A DNA stretch of 64,000 nt from Cinnamomum chago (lineage: Eukaryota; Streptophyta; Magnoliopsida; Laurales; Lauraceae), in contig CP142453.1 of assembly GCA_038049695.1 (NCBI GenBank), positions 112,192,501-112,256,500 on the forward strand, in the 5' to 3' direction. Below the pieces are notes generated by a model, which was not told where the DNA came from, searched no databases, and was given only the letters and a program-made list of their open reading frames with translations. This document shows positions 1 to 12,899 of the stretch, one piece after another (within the stretch, counting starts at the first letter, position 1; each line of letters begins with the position of its first letter). The translations under genes were made by a program, and so were the position numbers.

Positions 1-1830
1 TAGTTTCACCCCAAAATGGCTTGGGTAGCTGTGCCACTCTAATCATGCATCTCATCCTTTCAAGAATAGTGCGGTTCATTCTATCTGCCACACCATTGTA
101 CTGTGGAGTACCAGGAACTGTTTTTTCATGTCAAATACCATACTTCAAGCAGTAGCCTTTAAACTTATTGGATGTGTACTCTCCACCATTATCTGTGAGG
201 AGACATTTCAAGAGTTTTCCTGTTTCTCTTTCAACCATTACATGAAACTGCTGAAATACCTAGAACACTTGATCCTTCGATTTCAACGTATAAACCCAGA
301 CTTTCTTGAATGCATCATCAATAAATGTGACAAAAAACTTATTGCCACCCAATGACTCTACCTCCATGGGACCACAAACATCAGAATATACCAAATCCAA
401 CACATCAGATTTCATCGTTGATGTTTTAAAGAAAAATACCCTTTGTTGTTTACCAAACAAGCAATAATCACAGGGGTTAAGGGATGTACTTTTGGAGTAA
501 TGAATTCAATCTTTCTTTGCCAATAACTGCAGTCCTTTCCCACTCATATGTTCCAATCTCTTGTGCCACAGATTTGGAGAGGATCTGTCTTCAACATCAT
601 TCAACACACATTTGCATAGTTTCACAGGTGTCTTGTACAGTGTTTCACACGCCTTCCTTCTCGCAACAATAAGAGACCCTTTAGTGAGTTTTCACCTGCC
701 ATTTCGAACTAAGTCTCATAACCTGCATGGTCGAATGAAGTTCCGGAAATTAGATTCAATTGCAGATCAGGAATATGTCGCACATCTTTCAGCGCATTGT
801 GCAACCAATATCGGTTTGAATGCAGACATCACCGATCCCAACAATATCCGAATGACTTGTGTTGCCCATCTTCACAGTGCCAAAGTCCCCCGCTTTGTAC
901 GTTGTGAACATCTCCTTAGAAAAAGTAGCATGGCATGATGCTGCTATGTCAACAACTTATTCAACCTGATTATCTGCAACACTTAAACACTCTTCATCTT
1001 CACTGATCCTACCACCACTTCAATATTCAAAATAGCTGTAGTGTTAGTGTCATTCTTCTGCTCATTGTTGACTTCTTTCTTTCCCTTCAAGGCAAAGCAA
1101 TTTTTTTTAATATGACCCTCCTTGTCACAATGAAAGCATTTTTCAGACTTTTTCTTAGTTGGTGATCCACCTCTAAACATGCCACGACCCCCCTTTGGTC
1201 CCCTACTCTTACCCCCCCCCCCCCCCCCCTCTCTCTATAACAAAGGCATGTGCATTATCTATCCTTGCAGTTTTCCTTCTTGTTTCTTCATTTAACAAGC
1301 TGCTAATAACCTGACTCATTTATAACACACCAGTTAGAGTAGCTAGAGTTGCTAATAGAAACAACTAATATTTTCCATGTATCTGGTAAAGAGCTTAGAA
1401 GAAATAAAGTTTGCATCTCATCATTAAAGACCATCTTCATTTATGTGATCTTTAATTTTACAACCATCCTTGAATTTCATGTTCACAAGCTTTCTAATTA
1501 GAAAAGTTTTGTTCATGGCGGTTTTCTTCTCATATCTTTTTTCTAACTTCTTCCAAAGGGTTCTCGCATTAGTTTCATTAGACACATGATGAAATATGCT
1601 GTTATCCACCCACAGTCTGATGTGACCAATGGTTTTTCTATGCATCGTTTTTCAATCTGGATAAGACATCTGTTTTTGTCAGGCATTACCCCCCCCCCCC
1701 CCTCAATGAGATCATAGAGGTATTTGCAATAGAGTATATCCTCCATTTTAGGTTTCCAAATCAACCAATTGGTGAGGTTGAGTTCGATCATGGTAGTATT
1801 TACAGTGTTGTTCTCCATCTCAAGTAAATA
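1..1830 (-). mobile_element. Degenerate Ty1-copia retrotransposon, 5' (Gag to integrase) part
   Basis: Minus-strand pieces follow the copia order and share one ancestral frame broken by stops and shifts. About 1818-1540 encodes a Gag start with the WKPKMEDILYCKYLYDLIEG type of motif. About 1645-1424 carries more Gag. 1135-1090 holds a CCHC zinc knuckle (CFHCDKEGHIKKNC). 460-1 holds the integrase core with DLVYSDVCGPMEV, FIDDAFKKVWVYTLKS, then TDNGGEY and PGTPQYNGVADRMNRT further along. The reverse transcriptase and RNase H would lie beyond the left edge. Homopolymer C runs at about 1207-1228 and 1690-1702 interrupt the frame. By similarity it belongs to the TNT1/Tork-like copia group. The order and motifs are clear, the lineage is an inference, and it cannot make a full protein. 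Confidence 0.85.
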
Positions 1831-1859
1831 ATTAAGAAATATAAATAACTTTAACTAAC

Positions 1860-2360
1860 TTCAATTTCTGCACCAATCTGTATATCTTGTCACCACAAGC
1901 ATGCTGGAAGAAACGGATCTGAAATCCGACTTTGGATGGCTCCGACATTGCAAAAATTATTTTATGCACTCTGATTAGTCAAACTTTCCTGTTGACCGTC
2001 AAACTCCCAATCTTCTTCTACAACTATGTAGATCTTCTCAGAACGAGTTTGTAGGCACAAATGGATCTCCGATCTAACCTCGGATGATCAAGATATCAAC
2101 AAAACGAGTTTCTTGCGTCGATTCCGAATCAAACTGCTGTTGACCGTACTGTTCGCTGACGTGGTGCTGACATCAGCAACTGCTGGAATGGGCTTCCTGC
2201 TTCACAGGTCAGACTGAACTCACCCAAACCGAACCTGATCTGATCTGAGATCTGGGCTGGGCTTTCGTAGCAGATCAGGTCAAAACCGACCCGAACCCAA
2301 GTCAAACCCAAATCCAAATCGTCTTCTTCTTCTTTGTTCTGTTCCTAGGTTCTGTAACCA
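1860..2360 (-). other. Upstream part (leader/possible LTR) of the decayed copia element
   Basis: This non-coding stretch lies directly upstream, in minus-strand sense, of the Gag start of the decayed copia. A TGTATATC at about 1878 could be the edge of its 5' LTR, but no second LTR copy and no canonical TGGTATCAGAGC primer-binding site are visible, so LTR limits cannot be set. It contains no convincing reading frame. Confidence 0.3.
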
Positions 2361-3045
2361 GAATCAATGGAAAACGATGTCTTCTTGCTTCGTCCTCACC
2401 GGAGAAGATGGCGCAGCAGCGGCGGCGACTACGTGGCGGTTTGGTGACTTTCTTATGGTCATATTTCGGCGGCGACAGGCTCTGGAACCAGAACCTTCTG
2501 AGCTTGGATTCGATTTCATCTGGTTCTCAAGAGAGGGGATTTTCTGTAATTTAGATCAGAGACGAGGGTGGTTTTGGTGAGTATGGAGAGGGATTTTATG
2601 GGGGTTGAATTCGAAGGATCCGATGGCGATGGTGAAAGAGGAGACTGTCGATGAAGGTAAAGATCAAGGTATGATAATGATATGATCTAGTTTGATTAGG
2701 GTTTTTCCTTTGAACTTGAATTTGGATTTGATGTGGTCGTCTTCTTTTGATGCATGGAAGCTGAAATATTCTGATCTGTTTGGATGTTTAGATGAATTTT
2801 GTTTTAGGCTTCGTCCTTGTTGTGGGAGGATTTTTCGTCGGTTGTAGGCTATAAAAATGTGATTTTTCTTTCGTTTTTGGTGGGAAGGTTTGCTAACATG
2901 CGCATGAGGTAGGTGTTGGAATGCCTTTTAGACTGTTTTTGGTGTGGGGTTTACTTTGTTGGGCTTATGGGATTAGAGGTAGAATTTCTGTATTGATCTC
3001 TTTGGATGATAGTGATAACAAAACTCAAAGAATTTGAGCTCCTTC
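2361..3045 (+). other. Unassigned GC-richer stretch; possible 5' exon of a lost gene
   Basis: The block has short open frames from ATGs at 2377 and 2623. The second reads MAMVKEETVDEG before a GTAAAG that could be a splice donor. Sequence after it turns T-rich like an intron. No downstream exon could be linked to it, and no known domain is visible. It may be a truncated host 5' exon or retroelement leader DNA. No function is proposed. Confidence 0.15.
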
Positions 3046-3293
3046 GCTGTATCTGTTTGTTTGTTTGCTTGCCTTCTTCTTCTTTTTAGAGGAGTGGTTT
3101 TTTTTTTTTTTTTGGGTTGCTAATGTGCGCCTGTGAGGAGTATTCACTCCTCCATGACCAACCAGTAAGGGCCGATGGGTAGCCGGAACTGAAAAAAGTG
3201 TTCATAGCAGGAATTGAAGTTTTTTATTTTTAGAGTTCCGGATTTCGGACAGTTGGCAAGCAACCTTGGGTATGGGTTGAAAAAGGATAAAAA
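3046..3293 (+). repeat. Dispersed repeat A, copy 1
   Basis: About 250 bp, starting CTGTATCTGTTTG, closely matches 12619-12872. The shared landmarks in order are a T tract, GTGCGCCTGTGAGGAGTATTC, GGGTAGCCGGAACTG and GTTCCGGATTTCGGAC. Copies differ by scattered substitutions and T-tract length. No coding capacity. Spacer DNA from 3294 to 3689 has short frames but nothing recognisable, though its GAGGAGCCTGATACAC matches the hAT target region near 9491. Confidence 0.75.
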
Positions 3294-3689
3294 CAACTTT
3301 GAAATTATTTTAATTGTATTTAATCATGTTGTGAGACCCATTGGACAATCTGATCACAGATTTAGACCGAGGGGGGTGATTTGGGCTTGTGATCTGTACA
3401 TTAAGCTTCTTTGTTATTGTAGGCGTGAGACACAAGTTTTGAATGGGTTCTGTACGCATGGGTTTTGTACAGGATGTTGGGGATTCTTTTCATGGACCTA
3501 ATCATGTGGTGGGGCCCACTTTTGAGAGGAGCCTGATACACTTGGCGTGGAACTACCCATTATAGCATTGCATTCTGTGTTGACTTGTGTCATGGGTGTG
3601 TAGAAGGAAAAGTAGTGATTACCTGATGACTTGATGACTGATGATGTCATCTCATGTGATATTGAGCTTGGTTAATTATTTACCTGTCC

Positions 3690-5231
3690 TTGAGTTTCTG
3701 AAAATTTGAAAAAAGACCCTGGTTATTTTATAAAAAAAAACTAAATTAGACCTCTTGGCTTATATTTTATAACGAATTGAATTTGAAAAATATTTTAGAT
3801 GGAGTCCTTGGGTTTTCTAAAATTAAGATTAAATTTTATTTGCAAATTAATAATAAATCATATCTATGGTTTTTAATATGTTAAAATTATGTTTTTGTAC
3901 TTTATTAATTGAATCATTGGACCGAGTAAATACCGTCCGGGCAAATGATATCTTACCAACGTGAGATCTAGTACTTCGTATGACTTCGGGAAAATCCTAG
4001 TGGATTCGAGATCAACTCATCTCTATTAGAAAACCCTTAATTGAGTCTATGCACCATTGATTGAGAAGGGGTGCGTAGGTCTTTTATCTATTAGAGATTT
4101 ATGTGGTCGTTGGGTACGAGATCTTATGTTTGACCTTAGGATTGGCTTGTGATTATTCCTTTGACATTCGGGTTTGCATACATGATTGAGTTTGATATTA
4201 GTTCATTAGTTGCATACCCTATGATTGATTGGATATGGACCGTGATGTGGCGTGGCAATCGATTGAGATATTGTAAAGGTTTATTCGAATGATTTGTTTG
4301 GTATTCGATTATGGATTGTTGTGCAGTCAGACCTTCACTTTGACTTAGGTTTCTGTGTTAAGAGCATTACTGATCATTAAGTCTATTCTACTATGATATG
4401 TATATATATATACGCATATTGATTTGGTCATATTTGAACGACTGCAGTTGTATGTGGACGGCTGATCACCGATGTGTATGGACACTCTAATATCCGAGTT
4501 TCGAACCGGTTTATCCGGCCTACGATTTCAATTACGAACCGGTTAATGACCGCCGGCCTTCGAACGAGTTTTCCCGCTTTAAAATTAGGGCTGACCACCC
4601 AAAGCAGTAGCAGTGCTTTTGTGTGATTATTGTATTGCTCTATTGTGTAGAATAGATTTAGGTTATACGTTCTTTTCATTATTGTTCCATTGTTAATCTC
4701 TTATGATCATTACCTGTCTTTACTCTCATTGATCTTGTATTTTATTTATGAATTATGCTTTCGTACTTGCTGTTTACTTTTTTTTATTATTGGTGCATAG
4801 GTACCGACCCTTACCCTACTGTGGAGACGGAGGATGGTCAAACGTTTCAAGCGTTTGAACCAGTTGACGAACCTAAGTGGAGAGCCGGAGATGGCTACGG
4901 AGCCATCTGAGCATGCTTAGGAGAGAACGTCAACTTAGAACTTCTTTAGATAAACTTTCTTTAATGATAAACTTTTCCTTAGTAATTGTTTGTTTTATTT
5001 TGTAACTTTAATTATTATTTCTTCATCTGATGATGGTGTTGGTTCTTAATTATGAACCTTGAATACCAATTGAATAAAGCTTCCGTTGAATTTAATGAAA
5101 TTTATTTTGACTCATCACGGTTTGCTATGTGGGTCCACTTTTGGAAGCTTGTGTTGTATTAAACACAGGAAAATGAATATTTATTCTTATTTTTCACGTT
5201 ATCTCATGGTTGTATTTTTGGGGACGTGACA
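3690..5231 (+). repeat. LTR-like direct repeat B, copy 1
   Basis: About 1.5 kb is collinear with 10940-12618. Shared landmarks include CCGAGTAAATACCGTCCGGG, GATTGGATATGGACCGTGATG, a TATATATA tract, ACCGGTTTATCCGGC and GTTTCAAGCGTTTGAACC. It ends in GGGGACGTGACA. An abrupt TGACA end fits the 3' edge of an LTR, probably of gypsy type, but no matching TG start or target duplication could be fixed. No protein is encoded. A solo LTR or non-autonomous retroelement is the best guess. Confidence 0.6.
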
Positions 5232-5376
5232 GTTAATGTGACGTTTGGTATTATATATATTATTTATTTTATTATTACTATTATATAATTGATTGTATTT
5301 TAATTAAATATGCGATTAGTCTAAGTGGGGACCGCGCTAGACTTAGGTTGGTGAGTTAGGCTTGTTGGATAAGTAT

Positions 5377-6508
5377 TGTCACGTCCCCCGAACCCGATTA
5401 GAAAATACACCGGATCCGGGGAGTGAAATTTTGGGTCAATTAAATTTTTTTTGCCCCTTTTGGCCCAAGGATCGTAAGTCCGTTGTGAGGATAATGTATT
5501 TCAACCTCAAAACATAAAACAATAGCGGAATTCATACATTAATATCAACAATGGATAATAAATCTCAATTAAATTTAACGTTGCAAGCAATAATTAAAGC
5601 TAAAGAGAAAGTTAATTTAATTACTATGGTCATCCCATAAACTAAGGCCATTAAACAACATAGAGTCAATGAAAGAAAAGTTCAACGAAAAATAACAATG
5701 AATTAAATAAAATCTAATGTTTGTCCCAAAGTGAGTCTCTCATGTGCCTGGTAATGATGACGCTACTCTACGTCATCGGCACTCCACTCCCGTGCAACCT
5801 CTGCTGGTTGGAGATCCTCTGAGATCTCCTCACTGGCCTGTTCCTCGTAGTCGTACTCACCTGAGGAGTCTGCACACCAAGGAACCGAGTCAACGACATG
5901 TTGAGCAATAGATAAACAAGATATAATTAAAACATAATATGCATCAAATATAAGAGTAATGACAAAATTATATCTTGTTATCTATTGCTCAACATGTTGT
6001 TGACTCGGTTCTGCTCCTCGTAGTAGTACTCACCTGAGGAGTCTGCACACCAAGGAACCGAGTCAACGACATGTTGAGCAATAGATAAACAAGATATAAT
6101 TAAAACATAACATGCATCAAATATAAAAGTAATGACAAGTACAAGATCGTAGGAATACAAGAAACAATACTAGGCATGTAGCATGAGTAAATAACCATCA
6201 GAATCATAAATAGAAATCCTAGCAATACTAACGATCACCACTACCAATGTAATGCAATGCACAAGGAGGAGATTCCGTGGATGTCCAAGCCACCTCACGG
6301 GGTACCAGTAACAATCCTATCCGGACTACTGATACCAAAGTCCGACTCTAGGGGGATCCAAGCTCCCGGTCCTGGGAATAGTAGCATGGTCCAAGCCCGC
6401 TCCCAACTATTCAACGCTATGGACGCCGTCCAAAGCCGACTGCCCACCCCGATGTCCAAGTAACCGGCCCATCAATAAACCCCAAACTGCAGTTGACCAT
6501 GATATGCA

Positions 6509-6547
<39 letters not shown>

Positions 6548-7325
6548 GTGGTGTTGACACGCGGGGAAAACCAAGTCAAGCAAGTCTGGCTAGCTCAGCA
6601 AACAAAGCATGTTTTTAGGGATTATCTCATTCGAAACAATCCAAGATAAACCATCCACACGATAATCTCTTATATTCTTGCCAGTCATGTTTATCAATAT
6701 ACGATACATGGTTCCTAAGATACACTCTAAATCAGGTCCTTGTTCTAATTCTACAAGAGTTTATGTTTCATAATTAATTAGGTGTTTTATGCCAAGAGAG
6801 TGTACAAGGATACAAAATCAACGAATACGATTAACAAATCAATGAGAGATTACAATCCAATCATAGGCAAGTGTTGTCATCCATGTACCATATGTGGTTT
6901 AGCGGAGTGTGTGGGAATTCGAATCATCAATGCTTATAAAGAATTTCCTTGGTGTGCAATCATGTTGAGCATCGATTGATTCAATTTCATACGCATTCGG
7001 TTAAACCATACACAATACACGATACCTAGACAACCCATCGAAGCACATCAAGCCACGTGCTATGATTTCAAGACCCCATTAATGGTCACGTGAGAGTGGT
7101 TTCATGGTTTCCAATATCTAAGGCCCAAACCTAGGCTAACAATCTCGTTACTAACAAGAAAGTGGTCTAAATAATTAATTTCCTTAGCTACCTACCTACC
7201 TGATCCCCAATCATCACGAGACATGTATCATTGGATTCTACGCTCAAAGAGCTTTCCAACGGTATATGGCTCGCGAAATTCCGACGTATGTTTCAGAAGT
7301 TATGGCCCATAGAAGTTTGCCCATT

Positions 7326-7361
<36 letters not shown>

Positions 7362-8930
7362 TATATAAAAGCGCGAGGGACCAACATGTGTCCGATTCAT
7401 CGGATGGATGATGCAACAACAGCCGTGTTCATGTCAGCAGTGGCCATTCAACGTTGTTGTTTTTTTTTTTTTTTTTATTTAATTCAACAAAGGCGTTGAT
7501 GTGGCCATTGAACGTTCAGTGGCCACTGAACGTTCCTGCATCATGCAACGTTTATTATTTTATTTTATTTTTGTTTTCTTTTCTTTCTGTCAAATACAGA
7601 ACCCCATTTTTGCAGTTTTTCACCCAATCCATCCCAAAAATTCACCTGCACAAAACTGAGCCACCGTGCTCCCCCAATAATTCATTTCATCCATCATCAT
7701 TTCCACTTACATCCATTAATACTAAAATTAACAATTAAATTAAATAAACCCAAATTAATAACAGAACAGGCTTGGAATTAGGGAAACCTAACAAAAAAAC
7801 ACATCCAATCAATAGAAGACATACACACATGTTTAATTATAAAATGCAGATCTACTTGCCTCAACCAAGAAGAAGATTGGAATTGGGGAAATATGAAGAG
7901 AAACCCTACTACTGCGGAAACCTCGATCTACCCCGACCAAACGCAATATAACAAGCAAAGGAGAAGAAAAGAGAGGAAAAGATTAAGATCTAACATAAAT
8001 CTAAACCAAAGAGAATTGATAGAGAAAGTGAAAGAGAGAGAAATCTTACCAAACTGATGTCAATGGAAAGAGGAAATCGCGAGGAAGAAGATGAGCAGCT
8101 CTAATCGCGAAAGTGATCCTTCAGGGAAGGAGTTTTGGAGCCTTGGAAGAATAAGGAAGAAGAAAGGTTGCTGTAGCTTCGTTCGTTGCAGAGAATGATT
8201 AAGAGATTAGGGCTAATCCCTGATTAAGAAGAGAGGGAAGGGAAGAAGACTAATTTACCCTTAAGTGGGTCCGGTGAAAGAATGAATTATTAGAAGGGTT
8301 TTTGGTCGTCGGATCGCAACGAGCCAGAAGACAAAATTGATCAACGCGACGAGACCTTTCCAACGAACCCAAAATCACGGCGATAGAATTTTTTTGGAAA
8401 AACACTCAATTTTTTCCTAATTTGCAAACTACCCCCTATTAGGGTCAAACAAACTCAGAATCGCACGAAACTCCGCAGGCACTATTCTAACACTAAAAGA
8501 AACTCGCTGACCATCTAAACCCACTTAAATATCTAATAAAATAATAATTATAATAATATCAAAATAAATTGGTCAACGAGCCGGTAATTGGGCCCAACTG
8601 ACCCAGTAAGGTCGCAGACTTTACAAGTATATTGACCCATAGTTAACCCGGGCCCAGTTTAGTGGATATAATTCTTCTTTAACCAAAACTCTAATTCTTC
8701 TCCAATCCAAACTCCTATATTTTTTAAAACCCAAACTCTATTATTTAGAATTTAAGTTAGACTTCAACTCTTATTCTTATTTTCTATTTATAGACCACCA
8801 CACTCTTTTATTTTCACACACAACTCTCTCTCTTCTAACTTTTCTCTGGGTTAGCATCTTGGGCTTTGGCAGTAGGAATTCTAGACCGTTTCCCTCAACC
8901 GCGGATCTCAGACAAGTACCTAATCATAAT
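5377..8930 (-). repeat. Probable LTR-retroelement DNA, inverted relative of repeat B
   Basis: The left edge, TGTCACGTCCCC, is the reverse complement of the end of repeat B. The reverse strand near 5760-5900 has a charged, coding-like stretch placed like the one near 4800-4920 in B. The rest is non-coding, with A-rich, GA-rich and CT-rich blocks. An AAT microsatellite lies at 6509-6546 and a TA microsatellite at 7325-7367. The right limit is uncertain. A TATA-like CTATTTATAG at about 8786 followed by a CT-rich leader may belong to a neighbouring LTR on the plus strand. No gene is seen. Confidence 0.35.
5842..6138. repeat. 173-bp-spaced direct repeat with an inverted segment between
   Basis: A 124-bp block (5842-5965) recurs at 6015-6138 with few changes. 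Between them, 5967-6011 is the reverse complement of 5882-5927, giving 46-nt arms with few mismatches. The result is a direct-inverted-direct arrangement, as expected from template switching or repair of a hairpin. Confidence 0.85.
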
Positions 8931-9505
8931 TTATGAATTTAATGCTTGTATTCCTCTTTGATTCGTGTGTGGATGCATGTAGAAATCCCTTATATGCCCT
9001 CTATGTTTGATTTTCTTTTTTTGTGCGAGACATTGCATATAAATGGCCACCATCTGTTGGTTTCAAGAAATTGGGCCGTGAGTCAATGTGAAGTTATTTT
9101 CTTAATAGGGTGGGACCCATTGTTTGATCCGGTTACATGTCTAGACCGATCAAAGGGCCGCCCGCGCATGCCTGGGAGGCCTTAGAGAGTACACCCATCT
9201 TGGGTTCTTGATCAATGGGGCCCATTATCCACATGACCCATACTAGGCGTGATGTCCATGTTCTGGGTTCTGGGTTCTGGGTTGTCATGTATAGTGGGGG
9301 CGATTTTGTTCTGAATATGCATTAGGAGAGAGAGAGACCTCTTGGCTATAAAATATTAAAAGTTTGAGTGTGACCTTGTCCTGGCCCATGAGTTTTTGTA
9401 AGTTAAAAAGAAGTGTGTGTGGGTGTTGACCTGGGCGTCCATCCTGGTGGGGATGACCTTGGAGTTTGATCGGTGGGGCCTATTGCCCAGAGGAGCCTGA
9501 TGCAC
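8931..9505. other. Spacer left of the hAT-like element
   Basis: No gene is visible. It contains a short tandem TTCTGGG repeat near 9261-9282 and a GA run near 9327. The segment just before 9505 (GAGGAGCCTGATGCAC) has a paralogue near 3518, which shows what the site looked like before the hAT-like insertion. Confidence 0.5.
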
Positions 9506-9513
9506 AGGCGTGA

Positions 9514-10798
9514 TATAGAGATGTCAAATGAGCCGGCCGCCACGGCCCGGTCAACGGCACGGCCCGTGCTGGCCGAGGAGGCTGGGCCCGTTGGCCCGGA
9601 CCCGCCTGACACGTGGGCTGCCCTATGTGTCCCGCCAGACCCGCCAGGATGGGCCCGCCAGGCCCACCCAAAAGTGACTTTTTTTAAAAAAAATTGTTCA
9701 TTTTACCCCCCCCCCCCCCCAAACAGCCATAAAACGATCATATAAGGGGTTTTGTGTCCTTTTCAATTTGACAAAGTCTATAATACTATAACCCTCCTAT
9801 TCTTTTTTTAAATTTATTAGTGTTATTTATACGGTGCACACAAAAAAAAAAAAAAAAAAAAACTCTCTACTCTAGATTCTTCTCAGCTTTAATTAACTTG
9901 TTGAAATCTTGAGTTAAAAAAAAAAAGTAAACCCACCAAAGGGCCTATAATATGATATATCCTTAAAATTTATGTTAATCAGATGGTCTTGAAATATTTA
10001 TTTGTTTCATATTCTTTGTGAAATATCATTATTTATATATTTATGAAAGTGAAAGTATCTAAAAGCTCATGTGTGCGCGCGCGCATGTGCGTGCATGGAA
10101 TTGGGCTTTCGAATTAGTACATCGAGCACGTAATTCAAACATAAACATTGCATAGTGATGAACACAACTGTTCACTTTGGTGCTATCAATAGACTTACTT
10201 GGTACTGGAGAAGATAATCATGAGGATAAACCATCAATGATAGTGAATTTTCAAAATGAAATTTGACAGTCAGAAATCCATCATCAACGCTACAATTTAT
10301 GAGGAAATGGCACCTTATAAGATCAATGTACATTAATCAAGAAATATAAATATTAAACAAGTTCAAAGAACTTACTCCAGAGCAAGTGTCCGGGCAAGAA
10401 TACATGTAAAGAAAATAATTAGGCATTACAGAAAAGGAATATAAATAGAAAAGTATCAAAAAACATGCTGCTTAAGGTAGTGTTACAGATAAAATAATCA
10501 GTAAGGTACTGAGACCGATGTGATCTATGTAAAGATGAGACATATAATCATTATCATGTTGGAGATGGCAAGGATTCTAAAATGCCAACACAAAAGATCC
10601 AATACATATGTTGAATGAGGTAAGGCCCTATGGGTAGGAATATTGAAGGAGAAGATCACATGCTTAGCTTTATAAGCAAATATAGGCTTTAGATTTGGGT
10701 ATTAGTGTTATTTAAAAAAAAATGAAAAAAACAGGCCCGCCAGGCGGGCCGTGCCAGGGTATTTCCCTGGCGGGCCGTGCCGGGCGTTTGACATCTCT
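9514..10798. mobile_element. Non-autonomous hAT-like DNA transposon
   Basis: The 1285-bp element is flanked by perfect 8-bp direct repeats AGGCGTGA (9506-9513 and 10799-10806), the target-duplication length of the hAT superfamily. The ends carry an inverted repeat, AGAGATGTCAAA at the left and TTTGACATCTCT at the right; the left end has three extra bases outside it. Both subterminal regions are very GC-rich and built from GCCCGCCAGG/GGCGGGCC palindromic words, while the centre is AT-rich. No transposase frame exists. The unoccupied paralogue near 3518-3540 supports the insertion. Confidence 0.8.
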
Positions 10799-10939
10799 AG
10801 GCGTGAAACACTTTTTCTGGGACGAGGTTCAGTGAGTGACCTATAAATGTATTGGCATTTGGAAACGAGAATAAAGAGAGGATAGTTCTGCTGAAACAGA
10901 ACCTATAATTTGGTAGGATACTATATTATCACTTTACCC

Positions 10940-12618
10940 CCTTGAGTTTCTAAAAATTAGAACAAAGCTCATTGATTTTAAGAATGTGTTCTGGGTGTGG
11001 CTCGACCGATTGTGACGTGGGAAAGGAGAGAAGACCTCACAGAACTTAGCATGTGATTTTTAACACCTGGCCCCATTAGTATTAGAAATTAGGGAAAAGA
11101 CTCTGGTTGTTTTATAAAAACTAAATTAGACCCCTTGGCTTATTTTATAAGGAATTGAATTTGGAAAATGTTATAGGTGGAATACTTGGTTTTAATAAAA
11201 TTATAAACTAAGATTGTTATTTATCAATATTATTTGCAAAATCAATATTTAATGATATCTTTGGTTTTAATATGTTATTTTGTGCTTTAATGATTGGATC
11301 ATTAGACCGAGTAAATACCGTCCGGGTAAACGGTATATTACTAACGTGGGGTTTAGTACTTCATATGACCTCGGGAAATCTTAATGGATTCAAGCTCAAC
11401 CCATTTCTATTGGAAAATCCTTAATTAGGTCTATGCACCATTGATTGAGAGGGGATGCGTTGATCTTTTATCTATTAGAGGTTCCTGTGGTTATCGAGTA
11501 TGAGTCCTTATGTTTGACCTTAGGATTGACTTGTGATTATTCCTTGACCTTCGGGTTTGCATACATGATTGAGTTTGATATTGGTCAATTAGTTGCATAC
11601 CCTATGATTGATTGGATATGGACCGTGATGTGGCGTGACAATCGATTGAGATATTGTAGAGGTTTATTCGAATGATTTGTTTGGTATTCGATTATGAATT
11701 ATTGTGTAGTCAGCCATTCACTTTGACTTAGGTTTCTATGTCAGAACTTTACAGATCATTAGGTATATTCCACTATGATATGTATATATATATGTATGTA
11801 TATTGATTTGGTCATATTCGAACGATTGTAGTTGTATGTGGACGACTGATCACCGATGTGTACGGACACTCTAATATCCGAATTTTGAACCGGTTTATCC
11901 GGCATACAATTTCGATTACTAACCGGTTTATGACCGCCGGCCTTCGAACGAGTTTTCCTGCTTTGTAGTTAGGGCTGACCACCCTAACTACAAAACAGTA
12001 GCAGTGCTTCTGTGTGATTATTGTATTGCTCTATTGTGTAGTATGGATTTAGGTTATACGCTCTTTTCATCATTGTTCCATTGTTAATCTCTTATGATCA
12101 TTACCTATTATTACTCACATTGATCTTGTATTTTATTTATAAATTATGTTTTCGTGCTTGCTGTTTACTTTTTTTTATTGGTGCATAGGTACTGACCCCT
12201 ACCCTACTGTAGAGACGGAGGATGGTCAAACGTTTCAAGCGTTTGAACCGGTTGACGAACCTGAGTGGACAGCCGGAGATGGCTACAGAGCCGTTTGAGC
12301 CTGTTTAGGGGAGAACGTCATCTTAGAACTTCTTTAGATGAACTTTCTTTAATTATAAACTTTTCCTTAGTAATTGTTTGATTTATTCTGTAACTTTAAT
12401 TATTATTTTTTCATCTGATGATGGTGTTGGATCTTAATTATGAACCTTGAATACCAATTGAATAACGCTTCCGTTGAATTTAATGAAATTTATTTGGACT
12501 CATCATGGTTTGCAATATGTGGGTCCACTTTTGGAAGCTTGTGTTGTATTAAACACAGAAAATTTAAATTTGATTTATTTTTCACGTTTTTTTCAATTCT
12601 TATTTTGGGGACATGACA
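10940..12618 (+). repeat. LTR-like direct repeat B, copy 2
   Basis: This is the partner of 3690-5231, with the same landmarks in the same order. It ends in GGGGACATGACA at 12618, directly against repeat A copy 2. About 130 bp near 10965-11092 are absent from copy 1. The stretch around 11950-11995 carries a small inverted repeat (GTAGTTAGGG...CCCTAACTAC). It is non-coding. The precise TGACA/repeat-A junction suggests this is where the element inserted. Confidence 0.6.
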
Positions 12619-12872
12619 CCGTAGCTGTATCTGTTTGTTCGCTTGCTTGCCTTCTTCTTCTTTTTCGTGGAGTGGTTTTTTTTTTTTTTTTGGTTGCTAA
12701 TGTGCGCCTGTGAGGAGTATTCACTCCTCCATGACCAACCCGTAAGAGCCGATGGGTAGCCGGAACTGAAAAAAGTGTTCATAGCAGGAATTGAAGGTTG
12801 TTTTTGAGTTCCGGATTTCGGACGGTTGGCAAGCAACCTCGGGCATGGGTTGAGTAAAGGTTAAAAACACCT
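12619..12872 (+). repeat. Dispersed repeat A, copy 2
   Basis: Homologue of 3046-3293. In copy 1 the order is A then B; here B abuts the left edge of A. That order change means the duplication and the B insertions happened separately. Confidence 0.7.
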
Positions 12873-12899
12873 CTGTCATGTGGGACCCACAAAGCTAGT

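Noticed and set aside
6509..6546. AAT microsatellite (and the TA, GA, CT and poly-C tracts elsewhere) as possible CRISPR-like or regulatory arrays
   Set aside because: Simple slippage repeats without unique spacers; normal for plant intergenic DNA.
9403..9745. Overlapping open frames of 60-90 codons on both strands
   Set aside because: They come from the GC-rich palindromic tip of the hAT-like element, not from a gene.
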